64,000 nt of DNA from Streptomyces collinus (GTDB lineage Bacteria > Actinomycetota > Actinomycetes > Streptomycetales > Streptomycetaceae): contig NZ_CP133771.1 of assembly GCF_031348265.1 (NCBI RefSeq), positions 4,278,001 to 4,342,000 on the forward strand, read 5' to 3'. The notes beneath the pieces are model-generated. The model was not told the origin of the DNA, did not search any database, and worked only from the letters and a program-made list of their open reading frames with translations. Positions 43,551 through 52,499 of this stretch are shown here, in pieces. The translations under genes and the position numbers were made by a program. Position 1 is the first letter of the stretch, and every line of letters begins with the position of its first letter.

Positions 43551-44461
43551 GGGCCCACCCCCTGGAACACCGGCAGCTCCAGCTCCTCGTCGTACCGCCG
43601 GAACTCCAGACGCACCGGCAGGCCGATCCGCACCTCGTCGTACGGCACCCCGACCACGTTGCTGACGATCCGCACACCCTCGGCGAGTTCGACGAGGCCG
43701 ACGGCGTAGGGCGGTTCGAAGGCCGGGAAGGGCGGATGGTGCATGACGACGTACGAGTAGACCGTGCCCTCGCCGCTCGCCGCCACGGTGTCCCAGTCCG
43801 GGGAGCCGCACGCGTTGCACCCCGGCAGCCAGGGGAAACGCAGGGTGCGGCAGGCGGTGCAGCGCTGGATGAGCAGTTCGTGGCGGGCGACGCCCTCCCA
43901 GAAGCCGGCGTTGTCGCGGTTGACGACCGGGCGGGGGCGGCGTTCCACCGGTTTCGAAGGCCGGTGTGCGGGGGCGTACTTGAGGATGCGGAAGCGGTGG
44001 GTGCCGGCGAGTTCGCCGCCGGCCCGGACGTCCGTGCGGGTGGTGACGAAGTAGCCGGTGCCGAGCCTGGTGGTCTTGCGGCCGGACACCGACTCGATCA
44101 CGGAGTCGAACGTGACCCGGTCGCCCGGGCGCAGCGGGCGCAGGTACTCCTGTTCGCAGTCGGTGGCGACGACCGCGTGGTGGCCCGACGCGTCGAGCAG
44201 CGTGAGGAGTTCGTCGTAGGCGGCGGTGCGCTCCGGGCGGCGGGTGAGGCCGGCCATGGTCCATGCCTGGAGCATGGTGGGCGGGGCGATGGCGTCCGGT
44301 CCCGTGTACGCGGGGCTGGTGTCGCCCATGGCCTCGCACCAGTGCCTGATCATCGGCTCGTTGACGAGGTCGCGGCCGACCCCGGTGGCGGCGGCCGGGA
44401 GGCCCTCGTAGGCCTTCAGGCGCGCCTCGAACTCCTCGTGGACCTCCGGCTCACCGATCAC
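43547..44461 (-). CDS. MaoC_N hot-dog / DUF35 OB-fold fusion (ChsH2-like)
   Basis: A 304-residue protein. Residues about 10-165 form a MaoC-like dehydratase N-terminal domain (VNEPMIRHWCEAMGDTSPAY, GDRVTFDSVIESVSGRK). Residues about 185-300 form a DUF35 module with a rubredoxin-like zinc site CTACRTLRF and CNACGSPDW and an OB fold. In the mycobacterial homologue the hot-dog half pairs with ChsH1 and the DUF35 half binds Ltp2. GTG start at 44461; the TetR-type palindrome lies 6-20 bp upstream, so it is first in the operon. Confidence 0.88.
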   Translation of the reverse strand: MIGEPEVHEEFEARLKAYEGLPAAATGVGRDLVNEPMIRHWCEAMGDTSPAYTGPDAIAPPTMLQAWTMAGLTRRPERTAAYDELLTLLDASGHHAVVATDCEQEYLRPLRPGDRVTFDSVIESVSGRKTTRLGTGYFVTTRTDVRAGGELAGTHRFRILKYAPAHRPSKPVERRPRPVVNRDNAGFWEGVARHELLIQRCTACRTLRFPWLPGCNACGSPDWDTVAASGEGTVYSYVVMHHPPFPAFEPPYAVGLVELAEGVRIVSNVVGVPYDEVRIGLPVRLEFRRYDEELELPVFQGVGP

Positions 44462-44466
44462 AGTTT

Positions 44467-44481
44467 CTGACTGTCCGTCAG
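44467..44481. promoter_or_regulatory. Operator CTGAC-N5-GTCAG of the steroid-type operon
   Basis: Perfect 5-bp arms directly before the GTG of the ChsH2-like gene. The same arms and spacer occur at 52826-52840. Binding by an unlinked TetR is likely, as no TetR gene is near. Confidence 0.6.
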
Positions 44482-44619
44482 ATTTGGTGCCCCGTCAAGG
44501 CCCGGCAGACGCGAAAACGCCTGCGCGGCGGTACCGGAGTACCGCCGCTCAGACGTTGTGACCCCACGAAGTACACCCCCCAGCACCCGTGCCGGCGCCG
44601 CCCCGCCGGCCCGCTCAGC

Positions 44620-44857
44620 TCACCACCACAGCGGGGTGAAGCCGATGGCCGTGTCGGCGTTGCCCTGGCTGACGGCCGTGAACTCCGAGCCGGCGACCTG
44701 GGCGATGTTGCTGTGGTCCGAGGCGCCGTCACCGACGGCCTGCTGCTGGGCGGTGGCCGCGGTGCCGAAGTTGTCGCCGCTGACGCCGCTGCCGAGGACG
44801 CCCTGCTCGGCCTTGGTGACGGACGCGATGGACGCCGGCGGTACGGATGCTTGCCAT
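44620..44857 (-). pseudogene. Small secreted protein gene missing its signal peptide
   Basis: An ATG behind GGAGGG starts MASIRTA, the usual first residues of a family of small exported Streptomyces proteins. The mature-like part (VLGSGVSGDNFGTAATAQQQA, then AQVAGSEFTAVSQGN to a TGA at 44620) lies in a different frame; the distance is 238 bp, not a multiple of three. The hydrophobic signal segment is absent. A small deletion that removed it and shifted the frame explains both facts. The intact family is chaplin-neighbour-like in composition, of unknown function. Confidence 0.6.
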
Positions 44858-45200
44858 GTTCTTGTCCCTCCAGGGCTTTCCGGAACCGAGGACGCACCGG
44901 CTCATGGCCGTTTCGTGCGTGAACCACTGCTGCCACCAGGGAAGTCGGCCGACCGCCCAGGTGCGGTGCTCGACGTCGCGAATCCAGAACTGCCCACCGA
45001 ATCCCCGGCGAACCACATCGGAAGCCACTCTTCGCACGCAAGCGTGAGGACATGCCGATAAACCCCTATGTGTCACTTCCGCACCGGACGGGAGTGAAAG
45101 GGGGCGTTCGAACCCGGGTGCCGCAAGGGACGAAGCGTTCCAGCACCTTTCCCGGCCACCGTCCGGCCCCGGCGCGTCGCACCCGCTCCCCCTTTCCTTT
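44858..45200. other. Gene-free stretch
   Basis: No frame has coding character. It holds the promoter side of the broken small-protein gene and of the prim-pol gene. No clear hairpin. Confidence 0.4.
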
Positions 45201-45218
45201 TTCGAACGTACGTACGAA
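45201..45218. promoter_or_regulatory. Palindrome TTCGAACGTACGTACGAA at the prim-pol start
   Basis: Sixteen of eighteen bases are symmetric around ACGTACGT. TACGAA inside it is a plausible -10 box that would start transcription at or next to the ATG at 45228. No ribosome site is present, so a leaderless mRNA under a repressor is likely. Confidence 0.5.
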
Positions 45219-45227
45219 ACTAGAGTC

Positions 45228-46094
45228 ATGGCCACCACCGACCGGCAGGCCACGACGCTGGCCCTCGCACACGCCCTGTCAGCCGCCGAACGCGGACTGG
45301 CCGTCCTCCCCCTGTCCCGCTCCAAGCTCCCGGCCCTGCCCTCACCGCATCGCGACGACCCCGCGCCCTCCCCCTGCCACGGCGCGTGCGGCCGCCTCGG
45401 ACACGGGGTCTACGACGCCTCCAGCGACCCGGACCGCATCCGCGAACTGTTCGCCGCCGCGCCCTGGGCGACCGGCTACGGCATCGCCTGCGGGCTGCCC
45501 CCGCACCATCTGATCGGCCTCGACCTGGACGTGAAGACCGGCACGGACTCCTCGGCCGCCCTGCGCGAGCTGGCACTGCGGCACCTGTTCACGATCCCGC
45601 CGACCGTGGTCGTCGTGACGCCGTCCGGCGGGCGGCACCTGTGGCTGAGCGGACCGCCCGAGGTGGTCGTCCCCAACTCGGCGGGCCGGCTCGCCCCCGG
45701 CATCGACATCCGGGGCGCGGGCGGCTACCTCGTCGGCCCCGGCTCCCGCACGGGCCAAGGTGTGTACGCCGCCGCCCCGGGCACCGCGCACCTGGCCCCC
45801 GCCCCCTGCCCCCGCTCCCTCCTGCGGCTGCTCCTCCCGCCACCCCGCGCCCACCAGCCGCTGCCCGCCCCGGCCGACGGGCACGGCCAGGGCCTGGTCC
45901 AGTTCGTCCTGGCCGCGCACGAGGGCCAGCGCAACACCCGCCTGTTCTGGGCGGCCTGCCGTGCCTACGAGGACGGCATCGGCCCGGCGCTCGTCGATCC
46001 GCTGGCCGACGCCGCCCGGGCCACCGGCCTCTCCGAACGGGAGGCCCGGGCGACGATCGCCTCGGCGGCACGGATGACCGGGCACCGGCCGTGA
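45228..46094 (+). CDS. Prim-pol (archaeo-eukaryotic primase) domain protein
   Basis: A 288-residue bifunctional primase/polymerase-fold protein. The catalytic acidic pair is GLDLD at 97-101 and the SGxxH motif is SGGRH at 133-137; the Arg-rich GIDIRGAGGYLVGPGS is also typical. No helicase domain is fused. It is a stand-alone chromosomal copy of a fold usual in plasmids and phage. A short unknown gene follows on the same strand. Likely nucleotidyltransferase chemistry; role unknown. Confidence 0.85.
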   Translation: MATTDRQATTLALAHALSAAERGLAVLPLSRSKLPALPSPHRDDPAPSPCHGACGRLGHGVYDASSDPDRIRELFAAAPWATGYGIACGLPPHHLIGLDLDVKTGTDSSAALRELALRHLFTIPPTVVVVTPSGGRHLWLSGPPEVVVPNSAGRLAPGIDIRGAGGYLVGPGSRTGQGVYAAAPGTAHLAPAPCPRSLLRLLLPPPRAHQPLPAPADGHGQGLVQFVLAAHEGQRNTRLFWAACRAYEDGIGPALVDPLADAARATGLSEREARATIASAARMTGHRP

Positions 46095-46131
46095 CCACGG
46101 CCCCGCCCATGACCACCACTGAAAGACCTCG

Positions 46132-46596
46132 ATGCAACTCCACGCGAAAAGGCCGGCCCTGGCGCTCGCCCGCCTCGTCCTGGCCTCCGGCCGCCCGGTG
46201 GACCTCGCCGAGCTGCGGTTCTCGTCGACGTACGGCGACCTGCTCGACGGCTACCCCTGCAAGCCGCTGAACGACCTGCGCATCCGCAGCCTCCTGCACG
46301 CCGCCGAGCGGTCCCGCCCGGGGACGCCGGTGCACCTCGTCCCGCCCCGGCGCGAGTACCCCGACCAGTACGCGGGCGGTCTCGGGCCGGTCGAGGTGCT
46401 GCCCGCCGTGGCCTGCCTCGGCACGTTCCACTCGGCGGCCCTGGACCCGGCCCGCGACCCGGTCGCCTGCCGCTCGCGCCTGACCGTCGTCTGGTTCCAG
46501 TCCACGCCCCGCCTGCCGTCGGACTGCGACGCCGAGCCCGCGCTGCGCGACCTCGACTGGCCGGTACTGGCCCGGGACGCCCCGGCGCCCCCGTAG
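46132..46596 (+). CDS. Conserved protein of unknown function
   Basis: A 154-residue soluble protein, 37 bp after the prim-pol gene and 9 bp before the DinB-like gene. Regions LDGYPCKPLNDLRIRSLL and VEVLPAVACLGTFHS look structured, with three Cys. No motif I can name. Same-strand spacing suggests co-transcription with the next gene. Confidence 0.6.
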   Translation: MQLHAKRPALALARLVLASGRPVDLAELRFSSTYGDLLDGYPCKPLNDLRIRSLLHAAERSRPGTPVHLVPPRREYPDQYAGGLGPVEVLPAVACLGTFHSAALDPARDPVACRSRLTVVWFQSTPRLPSDCDAEPALRDLDWPVLARDAPAPP

Positions 46597-46605
46597 GGTC
46601 GGCCG

Positions 46606-47130
46606 ATGAGTGCTTCCCGTACGGAACTGCCGCGCTGGCAGTTCGAGTTCACCTGGTCGCTGTTCGAGTACCACCTGGAGCGGCTGGAGCCCGGGGACTT
46701 CCTCTGGGAGCCCGTGGGGCTCTGCTGGACGATGCGCCGGGGCCCCGACGGCACCTGGGTCCCGGACTGGGCGGACACCGAGCCCGACCCGGTCCCCGTG
46801 CCCACCCTGGGGTGGGTCACCTGGCACATCGGATGGTGGTGGAGCGTCACCCTCGACCACGCGCAGGGCCGCCCGCCCCGCGACCGGGCGGACATCGTCT
46901 GGCCCGGCGAGGGCGCCCCGACGGTCGAGTGGCTGCGGGACCTGCGCACCCAGTGGCTGAAGGTCCTGGACGGCCTCACCGACCAGGACCTGGACGCCAC
47001 GGCCCCGTTCCCCTGGCCGAACGATCCCGGGCACACCGTCGAGCACATGGTGGCCTGGGTGAACGCGGAGCTGATGAAGAACGTGAGCGAGATCGGCCAG
47101 CTGCGGCTGCTGCGGGCGGCGTCCGTCTAG
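46606..47130 (+). CDS. DinB-like four-helix protein
   Basis: A 174-residue protein of the DinB_2 type. GWVTWHIGWWWSVTLDHAQG and HTVEHMVAWVNAELMKNV supply His at the positions where the family binds a metal. The family includes thiol-dependent transferases (mycothiol, bacillithiol). Substrate unknown. Follows the unknown gene closely. Confidence 0.75.
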   Translation: MSASRTELPRWQFEFTWSLFEYHLERLEPGDFLWEPVGLCWTMRRGPDGTWVPDWADTEPDPVPVPTLGWVTWHIGWWWSVTLDHAQGRPPRDRADIVWPGEGAPTVEWLRDLRTQWLKVLDGLTDQDLDATAPFPWPNDPGHTVEHMVAWVNAELMKNVSEIGQLRLLRAASV

Positions 47131-47515
47131 CCGGTGCCCGGGCCGCGGGCGCCGCGCCGCCGGGCCCGTGCCGCCCGGCGCGTCCGGCGCCGGCACCGCG
47201 ACGGACGGGCGCGCTGGGCGCCTGGTGACGCCGGTCTTCCCCCGGGCGATCGCCACGCCGGGCGGTTCGTCCACGCCGGCCACCGGGAGCGGAGGAGGCG
47301 CGGTGACGCAGGCGGCAGCGGTGACGGTGGCGGAGGCGGCGGCGGTGACGGTGGCGGAGGGGGCGGCGGCCGGTCGAGGGCGATCGATCCGATCACCCAG
47401 TCGCGCAGGGCGCCTCGAATACGCCGGGATGGCCCAGCCGTTCTACGAGGCGTTCAGCCAGGCAGTGTCCCCGGCTCCCGGGGCGTGGCCGCCCGGGCCG
47501 TGACATCGTGGGGGC
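47131..47515. other. GC-rich gene-free stretch with GGC/GGT triplets
   Basis: It contains a run of (GGTGACGGTGGCGGAGGCGGC)-like triplets around 47320-47370 with strong strand asymmetry. No frame has a ribosome site or natural composition. Confidence 0.5.
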
Positions 47516-48088
47516 ATGAGCATCGACGTTCGCCCGGCCACGGACTTCGAGGACGTCCGTGCCGTGCTCGGGCCGAAGTCGCCCACGGCGAACGTCTGCT
47601 GGTGCCTGAGCTACCGGATCCCCTCCCGGCTCAACAACGAGCTGCGCGGTCCGGCCCGCGGCGCGTACGTCGCCGACCTGTGCCGCGCGGATCCACCCCC
47701 GGGCGTCCTCGCCTACGACGGTGACGAACCGGTCGGCTGGGCCGCCGTCGCCCCGCGCGCGGACACCTCCTTCGCCCGCAACCGCAAGATCCCGCACGTC
47801 GACGACCTGCCGGTGTGGTCGCTCTGGTGCGTACGGGTCCGCCCCGGCCACCGCAAGCAGGGCATCTCGCACGCTCTCATCGCCGGCGCGGTCGAGTTCG
47901 CCCGCGACCGGGGCGCACCGGCGATCGAGGCGTACCCCTTGGACAACGGCGACGCCAAGGTCGACCTGACGATGGCGTACGCGGGTCTGCGGAAGAACTT
48001 CGAGCGCGCCGGCTTCGCCCACGCGGCGGACACGACCTCGGTCCTGGCCGGTCATCCCCGCGTTCTGATGCGCCTCGGCCTGCGCTGA
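47516..48088 (+). CDS. GNAT N-acetyltransferase
   Basis: A 190-residue acetyltransferase. The strand-loop WSLWCVRVRPGHRKQGISHALI carries the acetyl-CoA binding signature RPGHRKQGI, followed by EAYPLDNGDAKVDLTMAYAGL. Opening residues IDVRPATDFEDVRAVL are typical. It stands alone and converges on the second STAND gene across a strong terminator. Confidence 0.88.
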   Translation: MSIDVRPATDFEDVRAVLGPKSPTANVCWCLSYRIPSRLNNELRGPARGAYVADLCRADPPPGVLAYDGDEPVGWAAVAPRADTSFARNRKIPHVDDLPVWSLWCVRVRPGHRKQGISHALIAGAVEFARDRGAPAIEAYPLDNGDAKVDLTMAYAGLRKNFERAGFAHAADTTSVLAGHPRVLMRLGLR

Positions 48089-48093
48089 AAAAA

Positions 48094-48135
48094 GGCTCGA
48101 CCGCTGGCGACGGGGGATGCACCAGCGGTCGAGCC
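48094..48135 (-). terminator. Intrinsic terminator with U-run
   Basis: A 14-bp perfect stem GGCTCGACCGCTGG / CCAGCGGTCGAGCC. Read on the reverse strand it is followed by six T, so it is a classic terminator for the STAND gene; it also ends the GNAT transcript. Confidence 0.85.
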
Positions 48136-48254
48136 ATGGCCAAGGGTAACAAGCGCTTGCCCACCGCGAGCCGACTGGCCGTCAGGAAGGCACGGTTGTG
48201 ACTGGTATCACTGAACTACCTTGATACCTCCGCCGGTTGGACGAGACGGCCTCG

Positions 48255-51200
48255 TCAGCCGTCGCACGGCGGATCGTAGGAGAGCCGGGGCAGGTACTCC
48301 CGCCAGGTGTCCGGCGTCAGCACGCCCCGGGTCATCGAGCAGATGCGGCCGATGGCCGTGTCGACGTCGAGATCCCAGAGCCGGATCGTGTCCGCGCCGC
48401 TCGACACCCCGAGCATGTCGCTGTTCGGGCTGAACGCGAGGAAGGTGCCGGTCTTGGCGTTGGGGCTCATCGACGGGCCGATCGCGGTGGCGTGCGCGGG
48501 GTCGGAGACGTTCCACAGCCGGACGGTGCTGTCGTTGCCGCCGCTGGCCAGGGTGCGGCCGTCCCGGCTGAACGTCAGCGACACGACCGCCTCCGTGTGG
48601 CCCGTGAGCCGCTCCTGCTCGGAGGCCTCGGCGGGGTCCGAGATGTCCCAGAGGCGGACGGAGTTGTCGTCACCGGCGCTGGCGAGCATGCGGCCGTCGC
48701 GGCTGTGGGCGAGCGCGTTGACCGCTCCGAGGTGGCCGCGCAGAGGTGCCCCGATCAGGGTGGCCCGGCCGGGGTCGGCCGCGTTCCACAGCCGGATCGT
48801 GCCGTCCGCGCTGCCGCTGGCGAGCGTCCGGCCGTCCGGGCTGAAGACGAGGTGGTTGATGTAGCCCTTGTGGCCGGTGAGGGGGGTGCCGAGCGGGCGC
48901 GGCCGGGCCGGGTCGCCGATGTTCCACAGCTGGATGGTGCGGTCGTCGTAGGCGGTGGCCAGGATCTGCCCGTCGGGGCTGAAGGCCAGCGGGTCGGCGT
49001 ACCGGATGCGCAGGGGTGCGGGAGAGCCGTGGCGGACCGGGCGCTCGGGGTCGCCGAGGTTCCACAGCTCCACCACCCGGTCGCCCGTCACGACCGCGAG
49101 AGTGCGGCCGTCCGGGGAGAACTCCAGGGAGCGCACGTCGCCCTTGCCCGGGCGAAACGGTTCTCCTATCCGGATCGGCCTGCCGGGCGTCCGCACGTCC
49201 CACAGCCGGATCCGCCCGTCCCGGGCCGCCGTCGCGAGAAGCCGCCCGTCGGGTCGGAACACTCCGGTCCGGCCGGTCATGTCCGACGTGGGCAGCGACC
49301 ACAGGCGGACCCTGTTGTCGCCCGCCCCGGTGGCGAGCGTGCGCCCGTCGGGGCTGAAGCCGAGCGCGTACATCTCGCCGCTGCTGCCCGCGAGGGGCCC
49401 TCCGACCTGCGACGCGTGCTCCGGATCGCCGACCTTCCACAGGCTCGCGGTGCTGTCCGCGCTGGCCGCGGCGAGCATGTTCCCGTCCGGGCTGAAGGCC
49501 ACGGACCAGACCGGCCCGGTGTGGCCGGTGAGCGGCGCGCCGACCGCGGCCGGGCGGCCCGGACCGGCCATGTTCCACAGGTGTACGGTGCCGTCCGCGC
49601 TGCCGCTGGCGAGCGTGCGCCCGTCGGGGCTGAAGTCCACGGAGTGCACGGTGGCGGTGTGGCCGGTCAGCGGCGCCCCGGCCGGCTCCGGGCGCCCCGG
49701 GCCGGACACGTCCCACAGCCGGATCGTGCCGTCGTCGCCCCCCGCGGCCAGCGTCCGGCCGTCCGGGCCGAACGCCACCGACCGCACCGCTGCCGTGTGC
49801 CCGGTCAGAGGCTCGCCCTCGGCCCGCGGCCGGCTCGTGTCGGCCACGTTCCACAGCCGGACGGTGCGGTCGTCGCCGGCGGAGGCCAGCGTGCGGCCGT
49901 CCGGGCTGAAGTCGATCAGGTAGATCGTGCCGTCGTGACCGGTCAGGGGCTCGCCGAGCCGCTTCGGGTGTTCGGGGTCGGTCACGTCCCACAGCCGGAT
50001 CGTGCCGTCGTCGGAGGCGCTGGCCAGCGTCCGGCCGTCCGGACTGAAGACCGCGCTGCTCACCCAGCTCGTGTGACCGGTGAGGGGCCTGCCCAGGGGT
50101 TTCGGGCGCTTGGGGTCGGCGACGTTCCACAGCCGTACGGTCCGGTCGTAGCTGGCGGTGGCCAGGAGCTGTCCGTCCGGGCTGAAGGTCGTCAGGTAGA
50201 CGGCGCCCGTGTGGCCGGTGAGGGGGGTGGACAGCGGGGCGTTCACGATGGAGATCAGACGGCTGTTCGCGCCCTTGTCGTCGGGCCGCAGCCCGTGCGC
50301 CACGAGGTCGAGCTGCGCGGACAGCGACGGATCGGTGTGCTGGACGCGGTCGGACTGGGCGAGCACCTGCTCGAAGACGGCCGCGTCCCGCTGCTTCCAG
50401 GCCACGACGGCCGACCCGCCGGCCACCATCGCCAGCACGACCAGCGCCGCCACTGCGCCCCGGCTGATCCAGCTGATCCGCCTGCGCAGCCGGACCGACG
50501 CGGCCAGGAACTCCACCGCGCTGCGGGTCAGGAAGGTGTCCCCGGCGGACCTCGCCCAGCCGTCGGCCTGCTCCAGCCGGGAGCCCCGGTAGAGCAGCGA
50601 GGTGTCGCGGTTCGACTCCTCCCAGGCCCGGCCGTCCTCCTCCAGGCGCTGGCGCAGCAGATTGCCCTGCCGGTCCTCGTCGATCCAGTCGCGCAGCCGC
50701 GGCCAGGCGTGCAGCAGCGCCTCGTGGGTGATCTCCACGGTCTCCGCGTCGAGCGTCACCAGCCGGGCGCGGACCAGTGCTTCGAGGGACTCCTCGGTCT
50801 TGCACGGGTCGGCCGACTCCTGTGCCAGCTGATCCCGGGTTCCGCGGCGGCGCGTGGCCTGGGTGTCCTCACCCAGCCGGACCAGGCGGAGCAGGAGCAG
50901 CCGGGCGGCCGTGCGCGCGGCCGGGTCGAGGTCGGCCCAGGCCCGTTCGGCGGTCGCCGCGACCGCGCCCTGGATGCCGCCGGCCGCGCGGTAGCCGGCC
51001 AGCGTGAGCCGGCCCCCCTTCCTGCGCTGCCAGGTGGCGAGCAGGGCGTGCGAGAGGAGCGGCAGCACGCCGGCGTCGTGCGCGGGGCGCAGGCCGTCGG
51101 CACTGACCTCCCGGACGATCAGCTCCGCGAGGCCAGGTTCCAGCTCCAGGCCGACGGCCTTGGCCGGGCCGGTCACCGCCTCGCGCAGCTCCGCGGTGGT

Positions 51201-52499
51201 CAGCGGCCCGAGCACCATGTGCCGGTGCTGGAGTGCGTCGGCCAGCTCGGGGTATCTCAGGCAGCGGTAGTAGAAGTCGGCGCGGATGCCCAGCACCACG
51301 ACCGCCGGGGCCGGTTCGCCGGGGCCGGCGGGCGAGCAGACGGCGTGCAGAACCTCGATGAAGGCGCGCCGGTCTGCCTCGTCGGGGCAGAGCGTGAACG
51401 TTTCCTCGAACTGGTCCACGATCACGACCGGACGGGCCCCGGAGGGAGCCACGCGCCGGGCCCAGGCGGCGACGGCGGCGCGGGCGGCGGCGGGGCCCGG
51501 GGCCGGTCGGGCCTCGGGTGCCGGGGCCGGCCGAGCGGCGGGCTCCGAGGCCGGTCGGGTCGCGGGCTCCTGAGGAGCGGGTTTCGGAGGAGCGGGCTTC
51601 TGGGGGGCGGGCTCCTGAGAGGCGGGTTTCTCTGCGGGGGATGGTCCGGGGCCATCTCCAGGAGAGGAAGCGGCGACTCCGCCGGGAGAGGCCCCCGGCA
51701 CTCCCCTGGGAGACGGGCCGGATCCGGCTCCCTCCGGCCGGGGCGAGGCTCCCCCCAGCGGGGCCGACACGACGGACGCCAGCTCGGGGATGCGGCGGCA
51801 CAGCTCCGTGAGCGGATCACCCCCCGGTACGAGCTGCACGACGTGCCGCGCCCGGCCGCTGCCGTCGCCGCCGTCGCTCCCGCCCCCGCCCGGCGCACCG
51901 CCCCGCAGGGCAGGCACCAGACCGGCGTTCAGCAGCGAGGACTTTCCCGCCCCCGACGCACCCACGAGCATGACCAGGCCGCCCGTGTCCGCGGCGGCCC
52001 CGAGCTGGGTGACGAGCGCGTCCGTGCTCCGCTCCCGTCCGAAGAACCACCGGGCGTCCTCCCGGCGGTAGGAGGCCAGCCCGCGGTACGGGCACACCCC
52101 GCCGGGCGCGGACGCGGCCCCGTCCGCGGACCGTTCCTCGCCCGCGGACGCCGCGGGGCGCTCGCCGACCGGGTCGGCCACCGCGCTTTCCCACAGCCGC
52201 TGCCACTGGCCGAGGTCGTACAGGCCGGGGGAGACCGGCGTGGGCCGCGAGCGCCGCGCCTCGGGGATCAGCACGTACAGCACGGCCGCGAGAGCGGGGA
52301 ACTGGGCCGGCACGTTCCGGGCCCGCCGCCAGTCGCTGATGCGCTGGGCGGACACCCGCACGGGCCGCCCGCGTTCGTCGACCCGCTGGAGCCGGACGAC
52401 CGCTTCGGACACCCGTTTGAGAGGAGGGTTGCCGGCTTCCTTGTACAGCAGTGCGAGGCGTTCCGCGAAGGCGGTGCGTGCCCCCGAGTCGGAACTCAA
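48255..52499 (-). CDS. HTH - nSTAND1 ATPase - TM - 14 WD40 repeats
   Basis: A 1414-residue protein with TTG start behind AAGGAG. Residues about 5-80 form an XRE-like helix-turn-helix (VSAQRISDWRRARNVP). The nSTAND1 module starts at CPYRGLASYRREDARWFFGRE (about 136), with Walker A GASGAGKSS at 180-188 and Walker B VVIVDQFEETF. Between them lies a low-complexity Pro/Ala/Glu insert of about 100 residues. A helical region to about 670 is followed by a single TM (about 676-700) and 14 WD40 repeats (about 760-1414), some with weak blade signatures. The architecture is common in Actinobacteria, and is unrelated in sequence to the NB-ARC protein at 24659 though similar in plan. Sensor and output are unknown. 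Confidence 0.9.
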   Translation of the reverse strand: MSSDSGARTAFAERLALLYKEAGNPPLKRVSEAVVRLQRVDERGRPVRVSAQRISDWRRARNVPAQFPALAAVLYVLIPEARRSRPTPVSPGLYDLGQWQRLWESAVADPVGERPAASAGEERSADGAASAPGGVCPYRGLASYRREDARWFFGRERSTDALVTQLGAAADTGGLVMLVGASGAGKSSLLNAGLVPALRGGAPGGGGSDGGDGSGRARHVVQLVPGGDPLTELCRRIPELASVVSAPLGGASPRPEGAGSGPSPRGVPGASPGGVAASSPGDGPGPSPAEKPASQEPAPQKPAPPKPAPQEPATRPASEPAARPAPAPEARPAPGPAAARAAVAAWARRVAPSGARPVVIVDQFEETFTLCPDEADRRAFIEVLHAVCSPAGPGEPAPAVVVLGIRADFYYRCLRYPELADALQHRHMVLGPLTTAELREAVTGPAKAVGLELEPGLAELIVREVSADGLRPAHDAGVLPLLSHALLATWQRRKGGRLTLAGYRAAGGIQGAVAATAERAWADLDPAARTAARLLLLRLVRLGEDTQATRRRGTRDQLAQESADPCKTEESLEALVRARLVTLDAETVEITHEALLHAWPRLRDWIDEDRQGNLLRQRLEEDGRAWEESNRDTSLLYRGSRLEQADGWARSAGDTFLTRSAVEFLAASVRLRRRISWISRGAVAALVVLAMVAGGSAVVAWKQRDAAVFEQVLAQSDRVQHTDPSLSAQLDLVAHGLRPDDKGANSRLISIVNAPLSTPLTGHTGAVYLTTFSPDGQLLATASYDRTVRLWNVADPKRPKPLGRPLTGHTSWVSSAVFSPDGRTLASASDDGTIRLWDVTDPEHPKRLGEPLTGHDGTIYLIDFSPDGRTLASAGDDRTVRLWNVADTSRPRAEGEPLTGHTAAVRSVAFGPDGRTLAAGGDDGTIRLWDVSGPGRPEPAGAPLTGHTATVHSVDFSPDGRTLASGSADGTVHLWNMAGPGRPAAVGAPLTGHTGPVWSVAFSPDGNMLAAASADSTASLWKVGDPEHASQVGGPLAGSSGEMYALGFSPDGRTLATGAGDNRVRLWSLPTSDMTGRTGVFRPDGRLLATAARDGRIRLWDVRTPGRPIRIGEPFRPGKGDVRSLEFSPDGRTLAVVTGDRVVELWNLGDPERPVRHGSPAPLRIRYADPLAFSPDGQILATAYDDRTIQLWNIGDPARPRPLGTPLTGHKGYINHLVFSPDGRTLASGSADGTIRLWNAADPGRATLIGAPLRGHLGAVNALAHSRDGRMLASAGDDNSVRLWDISDPAEASEQERLTGHTEAVVSLTFSRDGRTLASGGNDSTVRLWNVSDPAHATAIGPSMSPNAKTGTFLAFSPNSDMLGVSSGADTIRLWDLDVDTAIGRICSMTRGVLTPDTWREYLPRLSYDPPCDG

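Noticed and set aside
47168..47503. Small forward ORF before the GNAT gene
   Set aside because: Composition is driven by GGC/GGT triplets; no ribosome site and no natural protein character.
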